Source: Sphingobacterium sp. ML3W (GTDB taxonomy: Bacteria > Bacteroidota > Bacteroidia > Sphingobacteriales > Sphingobacteriaceae). From it: a stretch of 64,000 nucleotides of DNA. The position numbers and the translations under genes were made by a program. Numbering within the stretch: the stretch's first letter is position 1; each line of letters begins with the position of its first letter. The stretch lies in assembly GCF_000747525.1 (NCBI RefSeq), contig NZ_CP009278.1, positions 1,736,001 through 1,800,000 of the forward strand, read 5' to 3'. Shown one piece after another: positions 8,280 to 17,684 of the stretch. The notes under the pieces were generated by a model, which saw only the letters and a list, made by a program, of their open reading frames with translations, was not told the DNA's origin and ran no database searches.

Positions 8280-9137
8280 TTAGGTGTTGCGATAATCGAC
8301 AAATGTATTTTTAGCTATACCTAAGCCATCTATACCATATTCGATTACATCACCATCGACTAAAAAACGTTGTGGGATGTGTCCGATACCTGTTCCGGCG
8401 GGTGAACCTGTAGAAATAATATCACCAGGAAATAGTCCAAAGAAATCGGAGATATAGGATAAAAGATCTTTTACAGGAGTAATGAAGTTTTTTGTATTCC
8501 CCTCTTGCATCAATTCTCCATTCAATTTTAACCAGATACGCAAATTTCCGTCATCTTCAATTTCATCTTTGGTGACGAAGTAAGGGCCTAATGGAGCAAA
8601 AGTATTGTAACCTTTTCCTTTGTCCCAAGTTCCGCCTCTGTTTTTCATAAAATGCCTTTCTGTTACATCATTCATCATGACATATCCTGCAATATAATCG
8701 CTGGATTCTTCAATAGGAAAATGGTTTCCTTTTTTTCCAATTACAATAGCCAATTCTGTTTCCCAATCTGTATGGTAAGAATTTTTCGGAATGATGATAT
8801 CATCAAAGGGACCATTTAATGCTGAAATAGCTTTTAAAAATAAAATGGGCTCTTGCTCCTGGTTCAACCCTGTCTCTGTTGCATGGTCTGAATAATTAAG
8901 ACCCACACATACAATCTTACGTGGATTTGCAATAGGAGTGCCGATACGTGAATCAGCGGGAATTTGATTTAGATTTTTTAAATTTTTATTAATATAATCT
9001 TGTAGTCTTTCAAGTCCGCTGTTGGCAAGAAAATCATTATCGTAATCTTCCCCGAATCCGGATGTGTCGTAATGTATATTGTTAATAAGAATCCCTGTTT
9101 TTTCCTGATCTAATGGCCCGTATCGAAATAGCTTCAT
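8280..9137 (-). CDS. Fumarylacetoacetate hydrolase (FAH) family protein
   Basis: 285 residues starting MKLFRYGPLDQEKTGILI. The C-terminal FAH fold is clear: KIVCVGLNYSDHATE, then the acidic metal site in the TDWETELAIVIGK and GYVMMNDVTERHF segments, then GDIISTGSPAGTGIG. The family includes fumarylpyruvate hydrolases, acylpyruvases, oxaloacetate decarboxylases and ureidoglycolate lyase. Neighbours give no substrate clue. An upstream in-frame ATG at 9161 was rejected because it overlaps the TAnnTTTG box at 9159-9166. Confidence 0.85.
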   Translation of the reverse strand: MKLFRYGPLDQEKTGILINNIHYDTSGFGEDYDNDFLANSGLERLQDYINKNLKNLNQIPADSRIGTPIANPRKIVCVGLNYSDHATETGLNQEQEPILFLKAISALNGPFDDIIIPKNSYHTDWETELAIVIGKKGNHFPIEESSDYIAGYVMMNDVTERHFMKNRGGTWDKGKGYNTFAPLGPYFVTKDEIEDDGNLRIWLKLNGELMQEGNTKNFITPVKDLLSYISDFFGLFPGDIISTGSPAGTGIGHIPQRFLVDGDVIEYGIDGLGIAKNTFVDYRNT

Positions 9138-9158
9138 GTTAATTGTAATGTTGAATGG

Positions 9159-9166
9159 CAAATTTA
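9159..9166 (-). promoter_or_regulatory. TAnnTTTG box upstream of the FAH-family gene
   Basis: TAAATTTG on the minus strand, 21 bases before the ATG at 9137. No clear -33 element is seen. Confidence 0.45.
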
Positions 9167-9287
9167 ACCCTATATTCTTATTTGATCGTTCTTAAATTGT
9201 CAAAATGAGGTTTTGAAGTTCTTAAAAGGTATTTAGTTATTTGTATAACGATAAATGCGTGCTGTCTAACTTTTATGAGAATGAAAA

Positions 9288-9309
9288 AAGGTTCCATTTA
9301 CGGAACCTT
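9288..9309 (-). terminator. Terminator after rimK
   Basis: AAGGTTCC and GGAACCTT arms are followed on the minus strand by six T, just past the stop at 9315. Confidence 0.85.
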
Positions 9310-9314
9310 GATTT

Positions 9315-10247
9315 TTATAAATTGCTTTGTTTTTTCTTCTTTTTTCGAACAACTGGTTTAGCGGCCATCTTTAACTCATATTGTTTTTCAAGATACAGGA
9401 TAATCTCGCCTGCAATATCTTTTTTCGTCGCCTTTTCTATTCCTTCCAATCCTGGTGAAGAGTTTACTTCCAACACGAGTGGACCTCTGTCGGATGGCAT
9501 CATGTCAACACCACAGACTGTTAATCCCATAGAAGCTGCTGCTGCAATTGCCGTCTCGCGTTCGTTTTTCGTTAATCTAATGATTTCGGCTGTTCCACCG
9601 CGATGGATATTCGAACGAAATTCCCCTTCTTTGGCTGTTCTTTTCATAGCACCTACTACTTTTCCTCCAACAACAAAAGCACGAATGTCGGTGCCTTTTG
9701 CTTCCTTAATATATTCTTGAATTAATATATTATTTCCTAGGCCATAGAAGGCTTCGATAACAGAAGATGCTGCTTTTTTGGTTTCTGCTAATACAACTCC
9801 AATGCCTTGCGTTCCTTCCAATAACTTGATGACCAATGGAGCACCACCGACCATATTGATAAGGTCGTCTACATCCGAAGCGGTACGCGCAAATCCAGTA
9901 ATTGGAAGTCCTATACCTGCACCAGAAAGAATTTGCATACAACGCAGCTTGTCTCTCGAACGGGTGATTGCTTGACTCGGATTAGCGGATATGACGTCCA
10001 TAACTTCAAATTGTCTTACAATGGCAGAACCATAGAAAGTAACGGAAGCTCCTATACGAGGAATGATTGCATCAATATCAGAAATATCCTGACCTTTATA
10101 GTGGATGCTTGGTTTGCCTTGTTGAATGCCCACATAGCATTTGCTGTGGTCAATAACAACGCATTCATGTCCACGTGTTTCTGCGGCCTCTACTAATCGA
10201 CGTGTCGAGTATAAGCTTTTAACTGTTGATAATACAGCGATTTTCAC
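9315..10247 (-). CDS. rimK: Ribosomal protein S6 L-glutamate ligase RimK (ATP-grasp)
   Basis: 310 residues starting at GTG ([18 protein letters not shown]). RimK adds glutamate residues to the C-terminus of ribosomal protein bS6 using ATP. ATP-grasp landmarks are present: [41 protein letters not shown], the [20 protein letters not shown] block, and the metal-binding [13 protein letters not shown]. The last 15 residues are a lysine-rich tail (RKKKKK) beyond the usual end. It follows the RimB-like gene by 66 bases in the same direction, as in known rim clusters. Within the family, a related peptide ligase role cannot be excluded. Confidence 0.88.
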   Translation of the reverse strand: MKIAVLSTVKSLYSTRRLVEAAETRGHECVVIDHSKCYVGIQQGKPSIHYKGQDISDIDAIIPRIGASVTFYGSAIVRQFEVMDVISANPSQAITRSRDKLRCMQILSGAGIGLPITGFARTASDVDDLINMVGGAPLVIKLLEGTQGIGVVLAETKKAASSVIEAFYGLGNNILIQEYIKEAKGTDIRAFVVGGKVVGAMKRTAKEGEFRSNIHRGGTAEIIRLTKNERETAIAAAASMGLTVCGVDMMPSDRGPLVLEVNSSPGLEGIEKATKKDIAGEIILYLEKQYELKMAAKPVVRKKKKKQSNL

Positions 10248-10313
10248 TTTGCTATGATTAGAATGATTTAATTGTAATACTGGTCTATAAACAAATATGT
10301 ACGAATATAAGTT

Positions 10314-10748
10314 TTATCCAATGGATTTTTGGGACACATTTGATCGTGAGACATCAACGATAAATTTTTTACTTAGGAAGCTTTTTCCTAATAACATGGG
10401 GTATCGCATGGAAGAGCGGTCTCTAAAAGATAACTTAATGTCGAATAATTGATTGTATAATTTGGCTTTCGTTAAAATATAATAACGCTTTTCTTTGTGA
10501 CCGAATGAACTTTTAACGATCTTTTCTTTATAAACGGGGAACTGAAATATGCGTAGTTCCTGTGTTTTAAAATTAATGATAATATGACAAACAATCCATT
10601 TTTGATTGTCAATTATTTTGATTTCATAAGATTCACAATGTAAAACAGAAGACCCAGCTCCAGTATCTACTTTAGCTTCGAAATTAAATATACCAAGTTC
10701 TGGTAAATCTAATGATTCCTTCCATCCCACAATTAGTTTATCTTTCAT
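10314..10748 (-). CDS. RimB-like retropepsin-fold protease (ATP-dependent zinc protease family, PF05618 type)
   Basis: 144 residues. The sequence VDTGAGSSVLHC (27-38) contains the aspartic-protease-like DTGA active-site motif (Asp28), and the C-terminal RYPMLLGKSFLSKKFIVDVS gives the family's closing strand-loop. Homologues are encoded beside rimK. In Pseudomonas the RimB protein is reported to remove glutamates that RimK adds to bS6 (established knowledge). The gene lies between purM and rimK on the same strand. The name 'ATP-dependent zinc protease' is historical and the motif suggests an aspartic mechanism. Confidence 0.82.
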   Translation of the reverse strand: MKDKLIVGWKESLDLPELGIFNFEAKVDTGAGSSVLHCESYEIKIIDNQKWIVCHIIINFKTQELRIFQFPVYKEKIVKSSFGHKEKRYYILTKAKLYNQLFDIKLSFRDRSSMRYPMLLGKSFLSKKFIVDVSRSNVSQKSIG

Positions 10749-10761
10749 GGCTATAGGGAGT

Positions 10762-10792
10762 AATAAGGCTTGAAATTACATCAAGCCTTATT
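10762..10792. terminator. Hairpin between purM and the RimB-like gene
   Basis: Twelve-base arms AATAAGGCTTGA and TCAAGCCTTATT with an eight-base loop lie directly after purM. There is no good T run on the minus strand, so termination may be partial and allow read-through into the RimB-like gene. Confidence 0.6.
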
Positions 10793-10802
10793 CTAATTTT
10801 TA

Positions 10803-11981
10803 TTATTCGTAAATAAATTCGCCGTAAGGAGATTTTACTGTTACTTGTTTTGTAGCAGATGTCTCTACGCGACCAATAATTTGAGCTGGTATACCAAAAG
10901 ATTCTGATATTGCAATAATTGCAGCTGCAATGTCCTCAGAAACATATAATTCCATGCGGTGTCCCATATTGAATACTTTGTACATTTCTTTCCAATCGGT
11001 ATTTGATTCTTTTTGAATTAATTCAAATAAAGGAGGAATAGGGAATAGGTTGTCTTTAATGACGTGTACGCCATCAACAAAATGCAATACTTTCGTTTGT
11101 GCACCACCAGAACAATGAACCATACCATCAATTTGAGGACGGTAAAGGTCTAATATTTTTTTGATGACGGGTGCGTAAGTTCGAGTCGGAGATAGCACTA
11201 ATTTTCCGGCAGTAATTTCTTCACCTGTTTCAACTGTGATTTTGTCGGTTAAATTTTGACTTCCTGCAAAAACTAAATCATAAGGAACAGCTGGGTCAAA
11301 ACTTTCAGCATATTTTTCGGCAATACTTTTATTGAAAACATCATGACGCGCTGAAGTCAAGCCATTGGAACCCATGCCGCCATTATATTCGTTTTCGTAA
11401 GTCGCTTTTCCTGAGGAAGACAAACCAACGATGACATTACCTGGTTTGATATTATGATTAGAGATTACATCTTCACGCTTCATGCGGCATGTAACCGTAC
11501 TGTCTACAATGATTGTGCGTACCAAATCACCTACATCTGCTGTTTCACCACCTGTCGAGTAGATGCCAATTCCCATTTCACGGAGTTCTGCTAGAATTTC
11601 TTCTGTACCATTGATGATTTCTGCAAGAACTTCTCCAGGAATAACATTTTTATTACGACCAATTGTTGAAGATAGCAAAATATTGTCTGTAGCACCGACA
11701 CAAAGTAAATCATCTAAATTCATGATGATTGCATCTTGTGCTATACCTCTCCAAACAGATATATCACCTGTTTCTTTCCAGTAAACATAGGCCAAGGAAG
11801 ATTTTGTACCTGCGCCATCGGCGTGCATAATATTACACCACTGCTCATCACCACCTAGAATATCAGGAATGATTTTACAAAAAGCTTTAGGATACAATCC
11901 TTTATCGATGTTCTTAATAGCATTGTGTACATCCTCTTTACCTGCGGATACACCTCTTTGGTTATATTTTAAATCTGACAT
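10803..11981 (-). CDS. purM: Phosphoribosylformylglycinamidine cyclo-ligase (AIR synthetase)
   Basis: 392 residues, the longer PurM form usual in Bacteroidota (E. coli has 345). It makes aminoimidazole ribonucleotide from FGAM with ATP in purine synthesis. PurM/ThiL/HypE fold motifs are visible: NIMHADGAGTKSSLAYVYW, DAIIMNLDDLLCVGATDNIL, IYSTGGETADVGDLV, GLSSSGKATYENEYNGGMGSNGLTS and MVHCSGGAQTKVLHF. The plus-strand complement holds a TATTTTTG box ending seven bases before the ATG, so the message may be leaderless. RimB-like and rimK genes follow downstream. Confidence 0.95.
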   Translation of the reverse strand: MSDLKYNQRGVSAGKEDVHNAIKNIDKGLYPKAFCKIIPDILGGDEQWCNIMHADGAGTKSSLAYVYWKETGDISVWRGIAQDAIIMNLDDLLCVGATDNILLSSTIGRNKNVIPGEVLAEIINGTEEILAELREMGIGIYSTGGETADVGDLVRTIIVDSTVTCRMKREDVISNHNIKPGNVIVGLSSSGKATYENEYNGGMGSNGLTSARHDVFNKSIAEKYAESFDPAVPYDLVFAGSQNLTDKITVETGEEITAGKLVLSPTRTYAPVIKKILDLYRPQIDGMVHCSGGAQTKVLHFVDGVHVIKDNLFPIPPLFELIQKESNTDWKEMYKVFNMGHRMELYVSEDIAAAIIAISESFGIPAQIIGRVETSATKQVTVKSPYGEFIYE

Positions 11982-11988
11982 GTTGCTG

Positions 11989-11996
11989 CAAAAATA
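11989..11996 (-). promoter_or_regulatory. TAnnTTTG box seven bases before purM
   Basis: TATTTTTG on the minus strand ends seven bases ahead of the purM ATG (11981), where transcription would be expected to start. Confidence 0.5.
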
Positions 11997-12040
11997 ATGA
12001 TTCGTTATGAATTTAATGCTTTTATTACTGGAAATATTTG

Positions 12041-12526
12041 TTAATCTTTTTTAAGGATAGTTTCCCATTCTTTAAATAGTTTTTCTAATGAATATTGTGC
12101 ATTTGCCGGACTGGTACTTGGTAATATGTAATATTGATGGTGCTCCGTTCTTTTAAAATGTTTTTTAAAGAGTTGATGCGCCTTTTGACCATTGAAAATT
12201 ATGGTGTGCAATTGTGGGTGGTCGATTAGGAATTGGGCAAGGTTATTCGGTTCTTCTTCAACGATGGCGATATCCATACTCCCTTTTCTGTTCGCTTGTG
12301 CACAGACATCCCATAGTCCAATTTGGTTTATTAAAAGCGTTTCTAACTTTTCGTTATATGATTTAAAATCCGTGCTATTAAAAATCAGTTTTATTAATTT
12401 CCAGAATCGATTTTGAGGATGTGCATAATATTCACCTTCTTGAATGGATTTATCGCCTGGTAATGACCCTAAGATCAGTATTTGAATATGATTGTTTGCA
12501 ATTGGTGCGAAAGATTGTTTTAACAT
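12041..12526 (-). CDS. DNA-deoxyinosine glycosylase (uracil-DNA glycosylase superfamily)
   Basis: 161 residues. The opening SFAPIANNHIQILILGSLPGDKS followed by GEYYAHPQNRFWKL is the signature of the hypoxanthine-DNA glycosylase branch of the UDG superfamily. The second active-site motif appears as YYILPSTSPANAQYSLE (about 132-148). The enzyme removes deaminated adenine (hypoxanthine) from DNA at the start of base excision repair. It lies 59 bases upstream of purM on the same strand. The exact lesion preference is inferred from the family. Confidence 0.8.
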   Translation of the reverse strand: MLKQSFAPIANNHIQILILGSLPGDKSIQEGEYYAHPQNRFWKLIKLIFNSTDFKSYNEKLETLLINQIGLWDVCAQANRKGSMDIAIVEEEPNNLAQFLIDHPQLHTIIFNGQKAHQLFKKHFKRTEHHQYYILPSTSPANAQYSLEKLFKEWETILKKD

Positions 12527-12706
12527 ATTGATAATGAACTTCTGCTACGAATTTAAAAATTCTTTCTGATATCATGAATTTTCTAAGACTGAAATCTTAA
12601 AATGCTCTATTTCCTCTGAAAATCATTTTTGGTGGTAGATGTGATGTCGGACTCAAACGAGAAATTTTGTTTTATAAAATGCAATAATATATAAAAAAAA
12701 ATTATC

Positions 12707-12714
12707 TAAGTTTG
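12707..12714 (+). promoter_or_regulatory. TAnnTTTG box before the SPFH gene
   Basis: TAAGTTTG lies 28 bases before the ATG at 12743. The -33 position lacks TTG. Confidence 0.5.
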
Positions 12715-12742
12715 ATATGAAACAATAATAAACTAAACAATT

Positions 12743-13615
12743 ATGGAAAAATTAATCAAACCACTTTCCGGTTATTTGGCTCTTTTAATGGCTATTGTTC
12801 TTATGCTATTGGCTATTGTGTTTTTCGTTCAAGCAGACGGTTCACCCTGGTATATTTTTGGGGGTATTTTGTTTTTAATAGCGGCATTGTTCTTATTAAA
12901 AGGTTTGATGATCATCAACCCGAACCATTCGCGTGTATTGAATTTCTTTGGTCGTTATGTGGGAACTGTTAAAGAAAATGGACTATTCTTTGTCAATCCT
13001 TTGTATTCAACTTTAAATGTTAGTTTAAGATTGGATAATCTGCAAGGACAGACTTTAAAAGTAAATGATAAAATGGGTAACCCTATTGAAATTGGCGCGG
13101 TTATCGTTTGGCAGGTAGGAGACACCTATAAGTCGACTTATGATGTTACGAATTATACTTCTTACGTAAATACGCAGAGTGAAGCAGCTGTAAGGCATCT
13201 AGCCGGTAGTTTTCCATATGATAATTTGGAAGTTGACTCCAATAATGAAGAGTCAATTACTTTGCGTGAAGGTGGTGAGATGGTCAATCAAATATTAGAG
13301 CGGGAGTTATCCGACCGATTGGCACCAGCAGGTATTCTTATTAAAGAAGCACGTATCAGTCACCTGGCCTATGCTTCTGAAATAGCTGGAGCGATGTTAC
13401 AACGTCAGCAAGCGACAGCTATTGTCGCTGCTCGAGCAAAAATTGTGGAAGGTGCAGTAGGTATGGTAGAGATGGCCTTACAGAAATTGTCTGAGAAGGA
13501 TATTGTTGTACTTGATAATGAGAAGAAGGCTGCAATGGTCAGCAACTTAATGGTGGTGTTGTGCGGTGAGAAAGCCGTATCTCCGGTTCTTAACACAGGA
13601 TCTCTAAATCAATAA
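12743..13615 (+). CDS. SPFH/Band 7 domain membrane protein
   Basis: 290 residues. Two hydrophobic segments (about 13-31 and 36-55) precede a stomatin/prohibitin-like domain: INPNHSRVLNFFGRYVGTVKENGLFFVNP, then KVNDKMGNPIEIGAVIVWQVGD. The alanine- and glutamine-rich helical part near 205-240 (ASEIAGAMLQRQQATAIVAARAKIVEGAV) is typical of oligomerising SPFH proteins. Such proteins form ring scaffolds in membranes and often modulate proteases such as FtsH, but no partner gene is adjacent. Its N-terminus points into the cytoplasm by the lysine pattern. Confidence 0.88.
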   Translation: MEKLIKPLSGYLALLMAIVLMLLAIVFFVQADGSPWYIFGGILFLIAALFLLKGLMIINPNHSRVLNFFGRYVGTVKENGLFFVNPLYSTLNVSLRLDNLQGQTLKVNDKMGNPIEIGAVIVWQVGDTYKSTYDVTNYTSYVNTQSEAAVRHLAGSFPYDNLEVDSNNEESITLREGGEMVNQILERELSDRLAPAGILIKEARISHLAYASEIAGAMLQRQQATAIVAARAKIVEGAVGMVEMALQKLSEKDIVVLDNEKKAAMVSNLMVVLCGEKAVSPVLNTGSLNQ

Positions 13616-13643
13616 GTATTTTTCAAGTTCGTTTTTAATTATG

Positions 13644-13672
13644 TTGAAATAAGGTAATAAATTCTAAATTTG
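13644..13672 (+). promoter_or_regulatory. Promoter of pepE
   Basis: TTG (13644-13646), 18-base spacer, TAAATTTG (13665-13672). The predicted transcript start near 13679 favours the ATG at 13705 over the TTG at 13681 as the pepE start. Confidence 0.65.
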
Positions 13673-13704
13673 AATGATTTTTGATTAGTAAGATTATATT
13701 AAAT

Positions 13705-14409
13705 ATGTATAGTAATTTTAGATTGCTTGTTATCAGTACGAGCACAATTCACGGAAGTTCGTTTTTAGCTTATATAAAGGATGATTTCGTCGACTTCATT
13801 CAAACGGATGAATTGATTTTTGTGCCCTATGCAAGGCCCTCTGGGATTTCTTATGATGATTATACGGTAAATGTCCAATCAGCATTGGCTGAAAAGGGGA
13901 TTGCAGTAAAAGGTTTACATACATTTTCGGATAAAAAGGAAGCAATCAAACAGGCAAAAGCAATTTTTATAGGAGGAGGTAATACTTTTCTTTTACTCAA
14001 AACGCTGTATGAATTGGATCTTATTGGCGACTTGAAAACTGCTGTTGCGGCAGGTGTCCCTTATGTAGGTACTTCTGCGGGATCTAATTTAACGGGATTG
14101 ACGATAGGGACAACTAATGATATGCCCATTGTTTATCCACCTAGTTTTGATGCCTTGCAGTTTTTGCCCTTTAATCTCAACCCACATTATCTGGATCCAG
14201 ACCCCAATTCCACCCATAAAGGAGAAACAAGAGAAACGCGGATAAATGAATTTCATCAATTCAATAGTCAAGCAGTTTTGGGATTAAGAGAAGGAAGTTG
14301 GTTGCATGTCGAAAATGGCGAAATTCAACTTAAAGGTACATTATCAGCAAGATTGTTTCAACAAGGAGAAGAGCCTATTGAGCTTAATCCTGGTCAACTT
14401 AATTTCTGA
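13705..14409 (+). CDS. pepE: Peptidase E (alpha-aspartyl dipeptidase, S51)
   Basis: 234 residues, close to the 229 of Salmonella PepE. It hydrolyses dipeptides with N-terminal aspartate in the cytoplasm. The nucleophile sits in PYVGTSAGSNLT (Ser124), preceded by the conserved IFIGGGNTFLLLKTL block, and the catalytic histidine region is FNLNPHYLDPDPNSTHKGETRETRI. The start is the ATG at 13705 (MYSNFRLLVIST), chosen from the promoter position. An upstream TTG at 13681 would add eight residues. It stands apart from mgtE by 68 bases. Confidence 0.92.
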   Translation: MYSNFRLLVISTSTIHGSSFLAYIKDDFVDFIQTDELIFVPYARPSGISYDDYTVNVQSALAEKGIAVKGLHTFSDKKEAIKQAKAIFIGGGNTFLLLKTLYELDLIGDLKTAVAAGVPYVGTSAGSNLTGLTIGTTNDMPIVYPPSFDALQFLPFNLNPHYLDPDPNSTHKGETRETRINEFHQFNSQAVLGLREGSWLHVENGEIQLKGTLSARLFQQGEEPIELNPGQLNF

Positions 14410-14477
14410 GACTTTTGCACATCATGTTTGCAATTCAGTCTTTAGATCTTAGCGGCGACACTAAAAAGTAAAAGTTT

Positions 14478-15794
14478 ATGGGGAAAAAAATAAAAGTACA
14501 TCCCGCAGATCTTGCTGAGGCTCTAGGTAAATTAGATAAGGAGTCTTTATATCAACAATTCAATCAATATAATCTTGAATTGAAACTCGAGATATTCTCC
14601 TTTTTGGAAAAGGACGTTCAATATCGATTAGCACGTTCTCTTTCCGAATCGCAACTGACTGAATTGCTTAACAATTTGAAACCCGATATTAGGAATCAAT
14701 TGTTTTCTGATTTACCTGATAATTTGATTAAATATTTAATCAATCTATTGAATGAACGGGAAAAGCAATTGGCTCTGAAATTGATTGGTTATGCTGAGAA
14801 CAGTATAGCAAGGCTGATGACTCCTATGTATGTACAAGTTCGACCTTACTTTACTGTCGAGCATGTTTTTAAGCATATTAAGTTATTTGGTAAAAAGGCT
14901 GAGACATTAAATTTCATTTATGTGGTAGATGAAAATAATGTGTTGATTGATGATTTGAAAATAGGAGAGTTGTTATTGGCAGATGCTGATACCAAAATTT
15001 CGGAATTGATCGACTATAATTTTGCTGCTATAAAAGCAGCGACACCTATGGAGGAGGCGTTTGAGATTTTTCAAAAATATGATCGAAGTGCGCTTCCTAT
15101 TACGACAGAAAATGGAGTTTTGGTGGGGATTGTCACGTTTGATGATGTGTTGGATCAGATAGCAGACCGTGATACGGAGGATATCCATCGTTTTGGTGGT
15201 ATGGACGAGCTCGATGTTGCATATACAAAAACGCCCTTGATGAAATTAATTCAGAAAAGAGCAGGGTGGCTTGTTATTTTATTTTTAAGTGAAATGCTGA
15301 CGGCATCAGCAATGGCTTATTATGATGGTGAAATAGAAAAAGCAGTAGTTTTGGCATTATTTGTTCCATTAATTATTTCGAGTGGCGGAAATTCGGGATC
15401 GCAAGCTGCTTCTTTGATTATTCGTGCCATGGCTTTAGGCGAAATAAAGCTAAAAGATTGGTGGTATGTGATGAAACGGGAGATCTCTTCAGGATTGATT
15501 TTGGGAGGGATATTGGGTATTATAGGTTTTTTAAGGATTTTAGTATGGCAAGAATTGGGAATCTATGATTACGGTGTCTATTGGGTGTATATTGCCTTAA
15601 GTGTATCCATATCGTTGTTATTTGTGGTGCTTTGGGGGACTTTGTCTGGTTCTGTGATTCCATTTGTTTTACGGAAGTTTGGTTTAGATCCTGCAACTGC
15701 TTCCGCACCATTTGTAGCGACTTTGGTGGATGTATCTGGATTGATTATTTACTTTACCATTGCAGGTTTATTTTTAGCGGGTAAATTGCTGTAA
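14478..15794 (+). CDS. mgtE: Magnesium transporter MgtE
   Basis: 438 residues in the family order: an N-terminal MgtE helical domain (about 1-120), tandem CBS domains (about 125-240) that sense cytoplasmic Mg2+, a plug helix, and five membrane helices. The transmembrane signature PLIISSGGNSGSQAASLIIRAMALGEI (about 292-318) and the pore aspartate region near the C-terminus (ATLVDVSGLIIYF) are intact. It imports Mg2+ as a homodimer and closes when cytoplasmic Mg2+ is high. It runs in the same direction as poxB, with a 95-base gap. Confidence 0.95.
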   Translation: MGKKIKVHPADLAEALGKLDKESLYQQFNQYNLELKLEIFSFLEKDVQYRLARSLSESQLTELLNNLKPDIRNQLFSDLPDNLIKYLINLLNEREKQLALKLIGYAENSIARLMTPMYVQVRPYFTVEHVFKHIKLFGKKAETLNFIYVVDENNVLIDDLKIGELLLADADTKISELIDYNFAAIKAATPMEEAFEIFQKYDRSALPITTENGVLVGIVTFDDVLDQIADRDTEDIHRFGGMDELDVAYTKTPLMKLIQKRAGWLVILFLSEMLTASAMAYYDGEIEKAVVLALFVPLIISSGGNSGSQAASLIIRAMALGEIKLKDWWYVMKREISSGLILGGILGIIGFLRILVWQELGIYDYGVYWVYIALSVSISLLFVVLWGTLSGSVIPFVLRKFGLDPATASAPFVATLVDVSGLIIYFTIAGLFLAGKLL

Positions 15795-15889
15795 AGTTTC
15801 TTTGCATAAGATTTTAAAACTGATCGTGCTTTTCATTGTTATTTAAAGACCGAGCATTAAATTGGCTCGATTGACTTAAATAACTTAAT

Positions 15890-17623
15890 ATGGCAAAGAT
15901 TGTTGCAGATCAATTGGTTGAAATGCTTGTTGAAGCAGGTGTAAAACGTGTATATGCGGTTACGGGAGATAGTCTTAATTTTTTTAATGAAGCCATCCGT
16001 AAGGATGGTCGAATCAAATGGATTCATGTAAGGCATGAAGAAGTGGGGGCTTATGCTGCAGCTGCTGAAGCTGAATTGGATGGCATAGCCTGTTGTGCTG
16101 GAAGTTGTGGCCCAGGGCACATCCATCTTATCAACGGTATGTACGAGGCCCATCGTTCTCATGTTCCCATGATCGTGATAGCGTCTACCATTAATACCCC
16201 GGAAATGGGAATGGGATATTTTCAAGAAACAAATACCATCAAGCTTTTTGATGACTGTAGTTGTTATAATCAGTTAATCACTACAGCCGAACAAGCACCT
16301 CGAATTATTCAAACGGCTATACAACATGCGATTGGGCAGAAAGGTGTAGCAGTCATCGGTTTACCGGGCGATGTGTTAGAGATGAAAGCTCAAGATTCGT
16401 CAGTATCTACACAGTTGTTTCGTGTAAATCCAGTCATTCGACCTTCTGATGATGAGTTAGATGCTCTTGCTAAGACAATCAATGCAAGTAAGTGTGTGAC
16501 TATTTTTTGTGGAATTGGTGCTACAGCTGCCCATCGTGAAGTTGTTGAACTCTCACAGAAGATTTTAGCTCCTGTAGGTTATTCTTTTAGAGGAAAGATG
16601 GGGATTCAACATGATAATCCTTTTGAAATAGGTATGACAGGTCTATTGGGACAGGCATCAGCTTATCAGAGTATGCACGAGTCTGATCTGGTCTTGTTAT
16701 TAGGGACTGATTTTCCTTACGATAAGTTTATGCCTGAAGATAATAAAATCATTCAAATTGATACTGCAGTGGAACGATTAGGACGGAGGGCAAAACTAGA
16801 GATGGGGTTATGTGGTGATATTAAACACACCCTGCTGGCGCTATTACCGTTATTGGATCAAAAAGAAGATACGAGCTTTTTAGAATCTCAATTGAAGATT
16901 TATGAGAAAGTGAAAGATAATATGAGGATGTTTATGGAAGAGCAGGGGGGAGAGGATACCATTCAACCAGAGTTCTTGGCACACTGCATTAACGAACTCG
17001 CCACCGACAGTGCAATCTTTACCGTTGATACGGGTATGACCTGCGTTTGGGGCGCTCGCTTCATTACGGGGACAGGTAAAAGACAGATGTTAGGTTCTTT
17101 CAATCATGGGTCAATGGCCAACGCAATGCCTATGGCAATAGGTGCAGCGCTGTCACATCCTGAAAGACAAATCATTGCTATGTGTGGCGATGGAGGTTTG
17201 TCCATGTTGCTTGGTGATTTAGCGACAATCAACCAGTATCAACTACCAATTAAAATCATAGTCTTCAATAATAGATCGTTGGGTATGGTTAAATTAGAAA
17301 TGGAAGTTGTTGGATTGCCAGATCATGAGACCAATATGATGAACCCTGATTTTGCTGCTATAGCTCAAGCTATGGGTTTTAAAGGCATTAATGTGCATAA
17401 ACCCGAGGAAGTAAGGAATGCTGTAGAATTTGCATTATCGCATCCTGGACCTATTCTTCTAAATGTTTTCACCAATCCTAATGCATTAGCAATGCCTCCG
17501 AAAGTAGATTTTGATCAAATGGTGGGGATGGCAAAATCCATGTCCAAGCTGATGTTGGGCGGCAAGATGCAGGAAGTACTGGATACCATAAAATCCAACT
17601 ATAAACATCTCAAAGAGCTGTAA
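15890..17623 (+). CDS. poxB: Pyruvate dehydrogenase (quinone), PoxB type
   Basis: 577 residues (E. coli PoxB 572). The enzyme oxidises pyruvate to acetate and CO2 and passes electrons to quinone at the membrane, using thiamine diphosphate and FAD. The catalytic glutamate lies in the WIHVRHEEVGAYAAAAEA segment. The ThDP motif begins MCGDGGLSMLLGDL near residue 430 and ends at the conserved IIVFNNRSLG. The region SCGPGHIHLINGMYEAHR and the overall order match PoxB better than acetolactate synthase or pyruvate oxidase. The last 25 residues are an amphipathic helix as expected for lipid activation. It is followed by a strong terminator. Confidence 0.92.
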   Translation: MAKIVADQLVEMLVEAGVKRVYAVTGDSLNFFNEAIRKDGRIKWIHVRHEEVGAYAAAAEAELDGIACCAGSCGPGHIHLINGMYEAHRSHVPMIVIASTINTPEMGMGYFQETNTIKLFDDCSCYNQLITTAEQAPRIIQTAIQHAIGQKGVAVIGLPGDVLEMKAQDSSVSTQLFRVNPVIRPSDDELDALAKTINASKCVTIFCGIGATAAHREVVELSQKILAPVGYSFRGKMGIQHDNPFEIGMTGLLGQASAYQSMHESDLVLLLGTDFPYDKFMPEDNKIIQIDTAVERLGRRAKLEMGLCGDIKHTLLALLPLLDQKEDTSFLESQLKIYEKVKDNMRMFMEEQGGEDTIQPEFLAHCINELATDSAIFTVDTGMTCVWGARFITGTGKRQMLGSFNHGSMANAMPMAIGAALSHPERQIIAMCGDGGLSMLLGDLATINQYQLPIKIIVFNNRSLGMVKLEMEVVGLPDHETNMMNPDFAAIAQAMGFKGINVHKPEEVRNAVEFALSHPGPILLNVFTNPNALAMPPKVDFDQMVGMAKSMSKLMLGGKMQEVLDTIKSNYKHLKEL

Positions 17624-17633
17624 TGTATACTAT

Positions 17634-17684
17634 AAAACACCTAAGAATTTATTTATGTTATCGGATTCTTTAGGTGTTTTTATA
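17634..17684. terminator. Bidirectional terminator between poxB and the CLC gene
   Basis: AAAACACCTAAGAAT and ATTCTTTAGGTGTTTT arms pair across a 16-base loop, with A-rich and T-rich flanks between convergent genes. Confidence 0.8.
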
